Under the pieces are notes generated by a model, which was given only the letters and a program-made list of their open reading frames with translations, made no database searches and was not told the origin of the DNA. A DNA stretch of 64,000 nt from Mariniflexile litorale (lineage in GTDB: Bacteria; Bacteroidota; Bacteroidia; Flavobacteriales; Flavobacteriaceae), in assembly GCF_031128465.2 (NCBI RefSeq), contig NZ_CP155618.1, positions 1,125,501-1,189,500 on the forward strand, read 5' to 3'. This document shows, one piece after another, positions 9,498 to 17,690 of this stretch; the stretch's first letter is position 1; each line of letters opens with the position of its first letter. The position numbers and the translations under genes were made by a program.

Positions 9498-10772
9498 TTA
9501 TTTTGGAAATTTATCTCGAATCTTATCTAGACTCAAATTATGAATACTACCAACATGCGAGTGCTTTTTAGAAGTATCTGGAACATACGTACCATTTTGT
9601 ACTTCGCCTCCTATTTTTTGATATGCTTCTCTAAAACTTTGTCCTTCAACCACAAGCGTATTAATGTTATCAACCGTAAATAGGTATTTGTACAAATCGT
9701 TATGCACGTCAACATCTTTCACTATAACTTGTTTGATCGAAAAATTGAAAATATCTAAAATATCTTTCACATCTTCAAAAGCAGCAATCATGTTTTCTTT
9801 TAACAACTGAAAATCTCTATGATAACCACTTGGCAGATTATTGGTTATTAAAAGCATTTCGGTTTGAAGCGCTTGTATTTTGTTGCATTTACCACGAATC
9901 AACTCAAAAACATCTGGATTCTTTTTGTGTGGCATAATGCTACTTCCCGTTGTTAATTCATCTGGAAACGATATAAAACCAAAATTCTGACTCATATATA
10001 AGCACACATCCATCGCAAAACGACTCATCGTGTTACATAAACTACCTAAACTGGCTGCAATGGTGCGTTCGCTTTTTCCTCTACTCATTTGAGCAGCAAC
10101 TACATTGTATTTTAAAGTAGCAAAATTCATTTCTTTGGTAGTCAATTCTCTATCAATAGGAAAAGAACTTCCATAACCCGCAGCTGAACCTAATGGATTT
10201 TGATCGACTGTTTTAAATGCGGCATCTAATAAATATACATCATCTATTAAAACTTCTGCATACGCCGAAAACCACAACCCGAACGATGATGGCATAGCCA
10301 CTTGCAAATGCGTATACCCAGGAAGCACTTTGTCTTTATAAGTATCTGCCAAACCTAAAAGGGTTTCGAAAAGTGTTTGCGTTTTTTGTTTTACAGTGCC
10401 TAAATTTTCTTTGTAGTACAATTGTAAAGCCACTAAAACTTGGTCGTTTCTTGAACGTGCCGTATGGATTTTTTTACCAACTTCGCCTAAAGTTTTAGTC
10501 AATTCGAATTCAATTTTAGAGTGCACATCTTCAAACTGTGAGTCTATAACAAAAGTACCGTTATCTATTTGAGCCTCTAAAATTTTTAAGCCGCCTAATA
10601 ATTCCACCAATTCATGTGCATTTAAAATACCCACTTTTTGTAGCATTTTAGCATGCGCTCTTGATGCTATTACATCGTATTTCGCTATATGTATATCAAT
10701 TTCTCGATCGTTTCCAACGGTGAATTGTTCTATTTTTTTATCTATTGAAATACCTTTATCCCAGAGTTTCAT
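9498..10772 (-). CDS. argH: Argininosuccinate lyase
   Basis: ArgH splits argininosuccinate into arginine and fumarate in the last step of arginine synthesis. The 424-residue protein has the superfamily signature SSIMPHKKNPD at residues 277-287, the conserved HTARSRNDQ at 103-111, and the GYTHLQ catalytic-histidine segment at 152-157. The N-terminus MKLWDKGISIDKKIEQFTVGND is typical of the family. The usual length is about 450-460, so this is a compact version with a shortened C-terminal domain. It is the last gene of the long minus-strand arg/pro block, 50 bp after argE. Confidence 0.96.
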   Translation of the reverse strand: MKLWDKGISIDKKIEQFTVGNDREIDIHIAKYDVIASRAHAKMLQKVGILNAHELVELLGGLKILEAQIDNGTFVIDSQFEDVHSKIEFELTKTLGEVGKKIHTARSRNDQVLVALQLYYKENLGTVKQKTQTLFETLLGLADTYKDKVLPGYTHLQVAMPSSFGLWFSAYAEVLIDDVYLLDAAFKTVDQNPLGSAAGYGSSFPIDRELTTKEMNFATLKYNVVAAQMSRGKSERTIAASLGSLCNTMSRFAMDVCLYMSQNFGFISFPDELTTGSSIMPHKKNPDVFELIRGKCNKIQALQTEMLLITNNLPSGYHRDFQLLKENMIAAFEDVKDILDIFNFSIKQVIVKDVDVHNDLYKYLFTVDNINTLVVEGQSFREAYQKIGGEVQNGTYVPDTSKKHSHVGSIHNLSLDKIRDKFPK

Positions 10773-10790
10773 TTTGTAATGTTTATTTGT

Positions 10791-10853
10791 TCAACTGTTG
10801 AATTGTTTATTCGATGTGTTTATTACACAATTACCCGATTCAACAATTCAACA
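10791..10853. repeat. Inverted repeat between argE and argH
   Basis: Two related arms face each other: GTTGAATTGTTTATTCGATG (from 10797) and the reverse complement of the segment ending near 10852, which reads GTTGAATTGTTGAATCGGGT. The right arm lies inside the last codons of argE (ELLNRVIV), so the hairpin spans the argE stop. It may be a palindromic element that extended the coding end, or simply an RNA hairpin between the two genes. Confidence 0.55.
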
Positions 10854-11890
10854 TATATTTTTATTCCTTCTTCAATTTCATGTAAATAAATAAATTCATC
10901 TGCTGAATGCGACCGTGTGCTATCGCCAGGACCCATTTTTAATGATTTACATGATAACCATGCTTGATCGGATAATGTTGGTGATCCATAAGTGGTTCTT
11001 CCCATAGCTATTCCTGCTTTTATTAAATCATGATTTACTGGAATAGACGAAGAATTTAGATGTAAACTACGTGGTACAATGCTAGAACATGGTGCGTTTT
11101 TTTGTAAAAACTCTGCAATTTCAGCATTGGTATATTTATCGTTTACACGTACATCTATGACTAATTCTACGTCGGCAGGCACCACATTATGTTGTTTTCC
11201 AGCATTTATTTGTGTGACTGTTAATTTCACATCACCTAAGGCTTCCGAACTTTTTTCAAAGGTCAAATCTTTAAACCACTGCAGTGTTTCTATGGTTTTA
11301 TAAATTGGATTATCGTTGTTTGGATGTGCTGCATGACTCGCCGTTCCTTTTACTTTCGCATCAAAAACTACTAAACCTTTTTCGGCAACTGCCAAATTCA
11401 TCAATGTTGGTTCGCCTACTATTGCTACATCAATTTTCGGAATAATTTTCAGCATGCTGTTTAAACCGTTAGGTCCGCTACTTTCTTCTTCCGCGGAAGC
11501 AACCAAAACTAAATTATATTTTAAATCTTTATGATTGTAATAATGTGTGAAGGTTGCTATTAAAGACACCAAACATCCACCTGCATCATTACTACCAAGA
11601 CCGTACAATTTACCATCTTCAACAATAGCTTTAAATGGGTCTTTTGTGTAGGCTGTATTAGGTTTTACAGTGTCGTGGTGCGAATTAAGTAACATATTAG
11701 GTTTGCTAGCATCGAAGTACTTATTTACAGCCCATACGTTATTATTTGTTCGTTTATAATCTATGTTATAGCGCTTAAACCAAGCTTCAATATGAGATGC
11801 GGTTTGATCTTCTTCAGAAGAAAAAGACTCGGTTTCTATTAACTGTTTTAATAGCGCAATCGCATCGCTTGTTAATTCTTGTATTGCCAT
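10823..11890 (-). CDS. argE: M20-family N-acylornithine/N-acylcitrulline deacylase (ArgE type)
   Basis: This zinc-dependent amidohydrolase removes the acyl group in the acylated arginine pathway. With an argF' transcarbamylase upstream, its natural substrate is most likely N-acylcitrulline rather than N-acetylornithine. The 355-residue M20 protein shows the metal ligands H71 and D73 in NSHHDTV, D102 in GSNDAGG, and the catalytic/ligand pair E134-E135 in ASAEEESSG. The dimerisation insert is visible from GLVVFDAKVKGTASHAAHP, and a late zinc histidine sits in DSTRSHSADEF. It starts one base after argB ends. Succinyl-diaminopimelate desuccinylase is a paralogue but is unlikely in this context. 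Confidence 0.9.
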   Translation of the reverse strand: MAIQELTSDAIALLKQLIETESFSSEEDQTASHIEAWFKRYNIDYKRTNNNVWAVNKYFDASKPNMLLNSHHDTVKPNTAYTKDPFKAIVEDGKLYGLGSNDAGGCLVSLIATFTHYYNHKDLKYNLVLVASAEEESSGPNGLNSMLKIIPKIDVAIVGEPTLMNLAVAEKGLVVFDAKVKGTASHAAHPNNDNPIYKTIETLQWFKDLTFEKSSEALGDVKLTVTQINAGKQHNVVPADVELVIDVRVNDKYTNAEIAEFLQKNAPCSSIVPRSLHLNSSSIPVNHDLIKAGIAMGRTTYGSPTLSDQAWLSCKSLKMGPGDSTRSHSADEFIYLHEIEEGIKIYVELLNRVIV

Positions 11891-11891
11891 A

Positions 11892-12668
11892 TTATAAAGT
11901 TATTCTTGTAAAATTATCATTCTCTTGGGTTAACATCGAAGTGTTTCCCATATTTATGGTTTTTACACCCTGATTTAAAGCATCAAAACAGTTTTCCAAC
12001 TTAGGAAGCATGCCATCAGCAATGATACCTTGTTCTAGTAATTCTTTATATAAAGTAACATCGATGTGTTTTATCACGGATTTTTTATCCTTGATGTCTC
12101 TTAAAACACCATCCAATTCAAAACAATAATAAATAGATGTTTCGTAAAGCTCACTCATTCCAACGGCTACTTGCGAAGTAATGGTGTCTGCGTTCGTGTT
12201 TAACAACTGCCCTTTACCATCGTGGGTAATGGCACAAAAAACAGGTGTAAAATCGGCTTGAATTAATTTATCAATAGACTTGTGAGCCACTTTTTTAACA
12301 TCGCCCACAAAACCAAAATCAACCTCTTTTACGGGTCTTTTTTCTGAAGCGATACTATTTATATCGGCACCCGTTAACCCAATAGCATCTACTTGTAATG
12401 ACTGTAGCTGTGCGACAATATTTTTATTTACCAACCCACCATACACCATGGTGATTACTTCTAAAGTTTCCGCATCGGTGATGCGTCTGCCGTTTACCAT
12501 TTTAGATTCAATGCCCAATTTAGCAGCCACATGTGTAGCTCGTTTTCCACCACCGTGTACTAAAATTTTTTTCCCTTTTAAGTTAGCAAATAGTTTTAGA
12601 AAAGCCTTTAAAGACGCATTGTCTTCAATAATATTTCCTCCTATTTTTACTATGGATAGTTTTTCCAT
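11892..12668 (-). CDS. argB: N-acylglutamate kinase
   Basis: ArgB phosphorylates the gamma-carboxylate of N-acetyl- or N-succinyl-glutamate. The 258-residue amino-acid-kinase fold protein begins with VKIGGNIIED (phosphate loop), then LVHGGGKRATHVAAKLGI and the substrate segment NGRRITDAETLEVITMVYGGLVNKNIV. The C-terminal nucleotide part has LLNTNADTITSQVAVGM and GMLPKLENC. It lacks the N-terminal helix found in arginine-inhibited hexameric enzymes, so direct arginine feedback is less likely. It sits between argF' and argE, with 1 bp to argE and an 80-bp gap carrying a repeat toward argF'. Confidence 0.95.
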   Translation of the reverse strand: MEKLSIVKIGGNIIEDNASLKAFLKLFANLKGKKILVHGGGKRATHVAAKLGIESKMVNGRRITDAETLEVITMVYGGLVNKNIVAQLQSLQVDAIGLTGADINSIASEKRPVKEVDFGFVGDVKKVAHKSIDKLIQADFTPVFCAITHDGKGQLLNTNADTITSQVAVGMSELYETSIYYCFELDGVLRDIKDKKSVIKHIDVTLYKELLEQGIIADGMLPKLENCFDALNQGVKTINMGNTSMLTQENDNFTRITL

Positions 12669-12689
12669 TTTATAATTTAGTTATCATCT

Positions 12690-12742
12690 ATCATACTGAG
12701 AACTAAAAACAAACAGATTGCTTCGTTCCTCGCAATGACACT
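12690..12742. repeat. Interspersed-repeat fragment between argF' and argB
   Basis: The 80-bp gap contains CAGATTGCTTCGTTCCTCGC followed by AATGACAC at 12714-12741. I recognise this word (reverse complement GTCATTGCGAGGAACGAAGC) from the intergenic repeats of many Bacteroidota and other genomes. The preceding TCATACTGAG near 12690 resembles the second word that often accompanies it. It carries no coding signal. Confidence 0.6.
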
Positions 12743-12748
12743 ATGAAT

Positions 12749-13690
12749 TTACTTTATATTTTCTAATATTTTTTTTAACACCAACTGCGCTGCATACGTT
12801 CTGTTATTGGCTTGTTCTATTACCAATGAATTTTCACCATCTAAAACCGCATCTTCAACGATGACGTTTCGTCTTACAGGCAAACAATGCATAAATTTAG
12901 CATCCCCCAATTTTTTATTGGTAATCATCCAATTCGGGTCGGTATTTAATACTTTTCCGTAATCATTATAACTACTCCAATTTTTCACGTATACAAAATC
13001 GGCATTCTTAAATGCTTCTTCTTGATTGTAATTGATGGCTGTATTTCCTGTAATTTCTGGGTTTAACTCATAACCTTCTGGATGCGTAATTACAAAGTCC
13101 ACATCCATTTTCTGCATGGATTGCACAAAACTATTTGCCACGGCATGTGGCAACGATTTTATGTGTGGCGCCCAACTTAAAACCACTTTTGGTTTTGATT
13201 TTTTTGTTTGTTCAGAAATAGTAAGTGCATCGGTAAGTCCTTGAAGCGGATGTCCAGTAGCACTTTCCATATTCACAATAGGCACAGAAGCATATTTTAC
13301 AAACGATTTAAGCACGTGCTCACTTTCATCCTTTACTTTATCAGTTAAGGTTGGAAATGCTCTTACTGCAATAATATCACAGTATTGAGATACTACCGCT
13401 GCTGCTTCTTTAATGTGCTCTGCTGTGTTTCCATTCATAACAGTACCGTCTCCAAATTCGATTCCCCAAGCATCTCCCGACACATTCATAACTATAGGGT
13501 CCATACCTAAATTTAAGGCTGCTTTTTGAGTACTTAAACGCGTACGTAAACTCGAGTTAAAAAACAACAAACCAAGTGTTTTATGTTTTCCTAAATCGAT
13601 ATGTTTAAGCGGATTTGCTTTTAATGCTTTCGCTTCCTCAATCCATGAATGGATATTATCTATATCGTGTATGGAGGTGTAATTCTTCAT
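12749..13690 (-). CDS. argF': N-acylornithine carbamoyltransferase (ArgF'), predicted N-succinylornithine type
   Basis: The enzyme carbamoylates N-acylated ornithine, replacing ordinary ornithine transcarbamylase. At 313 residues it resembles the Bacteroides fragilis enzyme closely: FFNSSLRTRLSTQKAALNLGM at residues 43-63 (carbamoyl-phosphate loop), then SGDAWGIEFGDGTVMNG, and HCLPVRRNVIVEDAVLDG near the C-terminus. Substrate choice in this family is set by one residue, Glu92 for acetyl (Xanthomonas) or Pro90 for succinyl (B. fragilis). Here the aligned residue is A90 in NGNTAEHIKEA. Glu-to-Ala at this site is reported to convert the acetyl enzyme to the succinyl type. The gene is 7 bp downstream of proB. 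Confidence 0.92.
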   Translation of the reverse strand: MKNYTSIHDIDNIHSWIEEAKALKANPLKHIDLGKHKTLGLLFFNSSLRTRLSTQKAALNLGMDPIVMNVSGDAWGIEFGDGTVMNGNTAEHIKEAAAVVSQYCDIIAVRAFPTLTDKVKDESEHVLKSFVKYASVPIVNMESATGHPLQGLTDALTISEQTKKSKPKVVLSWAPHIKSLPHAVANSFVQSMQKMDVDFVITHPEGYELNPEITGNTAINYNQEEAFKNADFVYVKNWSSYNDYGKVLNTDPNWMITNKKLGDAKFMHCLPVRRNVIVEDAVLDGENSLVIEQANNRTYAAQLVLKKILENIK

Positions 13691-13697
13691 TTGTAAA

Positions 13698-14462
13698 TTA
13701 TTTTATTTTGGTAAACGACACTTTGTTATTTATAGCATTTATGATGAAATCATCTTCAAGTCCGTTTACAATCCAAGTTTCTATGTTTGCTTTTTTTGCA
13801 ACAGAAGCAGCTTCAATTTTTGACTCCATCCCTCCACTTCCATGAGATGATTTTGAGTTAACTACTTGTTTTGCTAATACTTCAAAATCTTCCACCAACT
13901 CAATCGTTTTTGGTGTTCCGTTTTCCATCGATTCTTTGGTGTAAATACCATGGGTATTGGTTGCAATAATGAATAAATCAGCCTTTAAAAGTGATGCAGT
14001 TAATGCCCCTAACTTATCGTTATCACCAAATTTAATTTCATCGGTAGCAACGGTATCATTTTCATTAATAATGGGGATGTAATTATTACTCACCAATACA
14101 TTAATCGTATTAACAATATTTGTTCTACTTTGTTCTCTTTCAAAATCCGAATAAGACAATAAACACTGTGAGGTTAACAACCCGCTTTCTCTAAAAATTT
14201 CCTGATAAATACGAATTAAGTGTGGCTGACCAATAGATGCCAAAGCTTGTTTAACAGTAATTTCTTTGCCCTTGCTTTCTAGTTTTACAAACTGTTTTGC
14301 CGCTGCAATAGCCCCCGAACTTACTATAATAAACTCGTAAGTATCTTGAAGCTTTGCTATTTGATTTGCTAAATCTTCAATTTTACCTCTAGAAATATTA
14401 TCGGTTTCCTTAGTTAGGGTATTAGAACCAACTTTTAGTAGGATGCGCTTCTTTTTCTGCAT
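13698..14462 (-). CDS. proB: Glutamate 5-kinase without PUA domain
   Basis: ProB phosphorylates glutamate in the first step of proline synthesis. I place the start at the ATG at 14462 (MQKKKRILLKVGSNTLTKET), which overlaps the proA stop as TAATG. An upstream in-frame start at 14495 would add 11 residues copied from the proA end. The product of 254 residues contains only the amino-acid-kinase domain: KVGSNTL, the SSGAIAAAK loop, IPIINENDTVATDEIKFGDND (substrate and Mg binding), and GSGGMESKIEAA. The C-terminal PUA domain of the E. coli enzyme (367 residues) is absent. The overlap suggests translational coupling with proA. Confidence 0.94.
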   Translation of the reverse strand: MQKKKRILLKVGSNTLTKETDNISRGKIEDLANQIAKLQDTYEFIIVSSGAIAAAKQFVKLESKGKEITVKQALASIGQPHLIRIYQEIFRESGLLTSQCLLSYSDFEREQSRTNIVNTINVLVSNNYIPIINENDTVATDEIKFGDNDKLGALTASLLKADLFIIATNTHGIYTKESMENGTPKTIELVEDFEVLAKQVVNSKSSHGSGGMESKIEAASVAKKANIETWIVNGLEDDFIINAINNKVSFTKIK

Positions 14463-15658
14463 TATCTTATTTGTCCATTGCCATGAATAAACCATTTATT
14501 AGTCACTAAATGTTGCAAACCAATTGGACCTCTTTGGTGTAATTTATCAGTACTAATGGCTAATTCGCCCCCTAACCCTAATTGGCTTCCATCAGTAAAA
14601 CGCGTAGAAGCGTTGTGATATACAGCCGCGGTATCTACATTTTCCATAAAGGTTTCAGCAACCGCATTATTTGTTGTAATAATAGATGATGAATGACCTC
14701 CAGAATATTTGTTTATCATCGCAATAGTAGCTTCATTAGATTCTATTTCCGCGATAGCGATTTTATAGTCTAAAAATTCTTTATACCAAATGTCATCCGA
14801 CTGGATGGCTTCCACATTATCAAATTTTGAAATATAAGAATCGCCTAAAATCTGTACGTTAAATTCCTTAAGTTTTGAAATCAATGTTTTGATAAAAGCT
14901 TCTTTATTAGGGAGATTTTTATCAATCAACACTTTATCTAAAGCATTACAGCCAGAAATTTTAGCAGTTTTAGCATTAATAATAACCTTTAAAGCGATAT
15001 CCAAATCGGCCTCATTATGAACGTACAAGAAATTATTACCCCGACCACTAATAATCACCGGGCAATTAGCGTGTTCTTTCACAAAAGCAATTAAACGTTC
15101 GCCACCTCGAGGCACGATTAAATCGAGTTTTTGTGTTGGCTTTTCTAAAAAAGCTTGTGTTTCAGTTCGGTTGAATTGTAAATATTCTACCCATTCTGTT
15201 GAAGCACCGTTACTTTTTAAAGCTTGATGCCATAATTCAACTATTTTTAAATTTGATTTTAAAGATTCTTTTCCGCCTTTTAATAAAATTTTATTTCCCG
15301 ATTTAAAAGCAATTCCCGCAGCTTCTACCGTAACATCTGGACGTGATTCATAAATAATCAAGACGCTTCCAAACGAAGCCGTTTTATTATAAACCTGCAT
15401 ACCGTTATCGTGTTTAAAACTAAAGCGTTCAATACCTACAGGATCTGCTTGCGAAGCTAAATGCGTTACGGATGCAATCATTTCATCTACTTTAGAATCG
15501 TCTACTTTTAAACGATCGTACATAGAAATATCATCCCCATTGTATGCATCTAAATCTGTTTTATTAATCTTAATAATGGCCGCTCTTTCTTGTTCCAAAA
15601 GTTCTGCCATTGTAAGTAATACAGCGTTTCTTGTTTCTATTGATAATAAAGTATTCAT
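14462..15658 (-). CDS. proA: Glutamate-5-semialdehyde dehydrogenase (gamma-glutamyl phosphate reductase)
   Basis: ProA reduces glutamyl-5-phosphate to the semialdehyde with NADPH, working directly after ProB. The ATG at 15658 (MNTLLSIETRNAVLLTMAEL) fits the family start better than an ATG 24 bp upstream, which falls in the T-rich gap. The 398-residue aldehyde-dehydrogenase-fold protein shows VLIIYESRPDVTVEAAGIAFKSGNKILLKGGKE and the cysteine segment KTAKISGCNALDKVL. It ends with TDGSQLGLGGELAISTDKLHQRGPIGL, the family C-terminal pattern. It is embedded in the arginine operon and overlaps proB by one base. Confidence 0.96.
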   Translation of the reverse strand: MNTLLSIETRNAVLLTMAELLEQERAAIIKINKTDLDAYNGDDISMYDRLKVDDSKVDEMIASVTHLASQADPVGIERFSFKHDNGMQVYNKTASFGSVLIIYESRPDVTVEAAGIAFKSGNKILLKGGKESLKSNLKIVELWHQALKSNGASTEWVEYLQFNRTETQAFLEKPTQKLDLIVPRGGERLIAFVKEHANCPVIISGRGNNFLYVHNEADLDIALKVIINAKTAKISGCNALDKVLIDKNLPNKEAFIKTLISKLKEFNVQILGDSYISKFDNVEAIQSDDIWYKEFLDYKIAIAEIESNEATIAMINKYSGGHSSSIITTNNAVAETFMENVDTAAVYHNASTRFTDGSQLGLGGELAISTDKLHQRGPIGLQHLVTNKWFIHGNGQIR

Positions 15659-15679
15659 TTTTTTGTTTTTTTTGAGTTG

Positions 15680-15729
15680 CAAAGCTGTAAAGTTTCAGAG
15701 TTTCTAAGCTTTGAAACTTTGAGGCTTTG
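15680..15729. repeat. Inverted repeat between argD and proA
   Basis: Arms of 21 nt, CAAAGCTGTAAAGTTTCAGA(G) at 15680-15700 and its imperfect inverse CTTTGAAACTTTGAGGCTTT(G) at 15709-15729, flank an 8-nt loop. They match at 17 of 21 positions. Similar AACTTTG-word hairpins are common between flavobacterial genes. The T-rich stretch that follows toward proA gives no clear terminator. Confidence 0.65.
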
Positions 15730-15740
15730 TTTCTCCATTT

Positions 15741-16880
15741 TTATTTTTCGACTGTTTTCAAAACTTCGTTTAAAGCCTTGAAAAACTGATCGACGTGTGA
15801 TTTTTTAATAGTTAACGGAGGTAATATTCTAATCAGTCTTTTGTTAGAAGCACCTCCAGTAAATATATGATATTCATAAATGAGTTTTTTTCTAAGTTCT
15901 CCAACTTCAAAATCGAATTCTAACCCGATCATTAAACCTCTTCCTTTAATATTTTTTATCTGCGGAATGGTTTTAGCTACAGAAATAAAATATTCTGAAA
16001 TTTCATTCACATTAGCAATTAGGTTTTCTTCTTCAATGGTATTTAAAACAGCTACACCAGCGGCACAAGCCAAATGATTGCCACCAAACGTGGTACCCAA
16101 CATACCATATTTTGCTTCAATGTTTGGATGAATTAAAATACCTCCAATTGGAAACCCATTCCCCATGCCCTTAGCTATGGAAATAACTTCTGGGGTTACA
16201 TTATAATATTGAAAAGCGAAGAATTTACCTGAACGCCCATAACCTGACTGAACCTCATCGGCTATAAGATACGTATTATTTGCTTTACAAAGTGCATCTA
16301 CTTGCTCAAAAAATTCGGCAGTTCCCTGGTCTAAACCACCAACCCCTTGTATAAATTCTAAAATCACAGCACAAACATCACCTTTTTCTAATTCTTTTTT
16401 AACACCTTCAACATCATTTAAAGGTAAAATGGTGACTTTTTGTTGTGCGTTTATAGGGGCAATAATATTAGGATTATCGGTTGCTGCAACAGCTGCCGAT
16501 GTACGCCCATGAAAACCATTTTTAAAAGCGACAACTCTTGATTTTCCTGTTTTAAAAGACGCTAATTTTAAAGCGTTTTCGTTAGCTTCGGCTCCCGAAT
16601 TACACAAAAATAATTCATAGCCTTTACATCCTGATAACGATTCAATTTTATCAGCTAACTCTACTTGCAGCGGATTTTGAATAGCATTGGAATAAAAACC
16701 AAGTTTTGAAACCTGATTTGTAATAGCCTTAACATAACTGGGGTGTGAATGACCAATGGAAATCACAGCATGACCTCCGTAAAGATCTAAATATTCAACT
16801 TCTTTTTCGTCATAGACATGCATGTCTACACCAGAAACTGGGGTTACATTATATAATGGATAAACGTCAAATAATGGCAT
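15741..16880 (-). CDS. argD: N-acylornithine aminotransferase
   Basis: ArgD converts N-acyl-glutamate-semialdehyde to N-acylornithine using glutamate as amino donor. I choose the ATG at 16880 (MPLFDVYPLYNVTPVSGVD), which gives 379 residues and matches ArgD starts; a start at 16922 would run into the proC end. It is a class-III PLP aminotransferase with GGHAVISIGHSHP, the PLP-phosphate loop CNSGAEANENALKLA, IADEVQSGYGRSGKFFAF (the PLP-binding Asp), and the Schiff-base lysine in ISIAKGMGNGFPIGG. One base separates it from proC. Acetyl- or succinyl-substrates cannot be told apart from sequence alone; the ArgF' residue argues for succinyl. Confidence 0.94.
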   Translation of the reverse strand: MPLFDVYPLYNVTPVSGVDMHVYDEKEVEYLDLYGGHAVISIGHSHPSYVKAITNQVSKLGFYSNAIQNPLQVELADKIESLSGCKGYELFLCNSGAEANENALKLASFKTGKSRVVAFKNGFHGRTSAAVAATDNPNIIAPINAQQKVTILPLNDVEGVKKELEKGDVCAVILEFIQGVGGLDQGTAEFFEQVDALCKANNTYLIADEVQSGYGRSGKFFAFQYYNVTPEVISIAKGMGNGFPIGGILIHPNIEAKYGMLGTTFGGNHLACAAGVAVLNTIEEENLIANVNEISEYFISVAKTIPQIKNIKGRGLMIGLEFDFEVGELRKKLIYEYHIFTGGASNKRLIRILPPLTIKKSHVDQFFKALNEVLKTVEK

Positions 16881-16881
16881 T

Positions 16882-17676
16882 TTAATTCTTTTTAATTTGA
16901 TTAATTTTCTCGAAAGAAGCAACTATACCTTGTATCAAAGCAGAGCTTAAACCTTGATGTTCCATAGCATTTAACCCCTCAATAGTACAACCACTTGGTG
17001 TTGTAACCCGGTCTATTTCTTGCTCTGGGTGTCTACCAGACTCCAATAATAAACTAGCGGCTCCAAAACATGTTTGCGTTGCTAATTGATGTGCTTCGTG
17101 GGCTTCAAAACCTAATTGAATAGCTCCTTGTGTTGTCGCACGCACAAGGCGCATCCAGAACGCAATTCCACTCGCACAAATAACAGTTGCCGCCTGAATT
17201 AAATCTTCAGGAATTACTAAAGTTGTTCCTAATTGATTAAAAACATCTTGTGCTAAAACTACTTTGTCTTGAGCTTTTTCATTAGCAGCAATACAAGTCA
17301 TCGATTTCCCAATTGAAATTGCGGTATTAGGCATCACCCTAATAATATTTTTATCATTTCCAATAATCCCTTCAATTCTAGGAATATCAACGCCAGCTGC
17401 TACAGAAATTATGATATGCTTATCTGTTATTTTTGAAGCGACACTTTGTAAAACTGCATCAATATGTTTTGGTTGCAGCGCAAAAATAACCATATTGCTT
17501 TGTTCGATAGCCAAAACATTGTCCTTAGTTACGCTAACATTTTCGACAATCTTATAATCATCCACATTCGTGGTGTTTTTGTCACTTAGATACAACGAGG
17601 TAAACGTCTTATTCTTAATAAGACCTTTTGCAATGGCGCTTCCTAAATTTCCAGTTCCAATAATGGCTATTTTCAT
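16882..17676 (-). CDS. proC: Pyrroline-5-carboxylate reductase
   Basis: ProC reduces 1-pyrroline-5-carboxylate to proline. The start at 17676 (MKIAIIGTGNLGSAIAKGLI) places the Rossmann GxGxxG motif at the N-terminus as is normal. An upstream start at 17709 would translate part of a repeat element. The 264-residue protein carries VMPNTAISIGKSMTCIA, the conserved ASGIAFWMRLVRATTQGAIQLG helix region, and the C-terminal signature TPSGCTIEGLNAMEHQGLSSALIQGI. With proA and proB it completes proline synthesis inside the arginine block. argC lies upstream, separated by a 107-bp inverted-repeat element. Confidence 0.95.
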   Translation of the reverse strand: MKIAIIGTGNLGSAIAKGLIKNKTFTSLYLSDKNTTNVDDYKIVENVSVTKDNVLAIEQSNMVIFALQPKHIDAVLQSVASKITDKHIIISVAAGVDIPRIEGIIGNDKNIIRVMPNTAISIGKSMTCIAANEKAQDKVVLAQDVFNQLGTTLVIPEDLIQAATVICASGIAFWMRLVRATTQGAIQLGFEAHEAHQLATQTCFGAASLLLESGRHPEQEIDRVTTPSGCTIEGLNAMEHQGLSSALIQGIVASFEKINQIKKN

Positions 17677-17690
17677 AATAACTCTTTTTT

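Noticed and set aside
14462-14495. Upstream start for proB that would overlap proA by 34 bases
   Set aside because: The added residues are just the out-of-frame proA end, and the ATG at 14462 gives the normal family start and a TAATG overlap.
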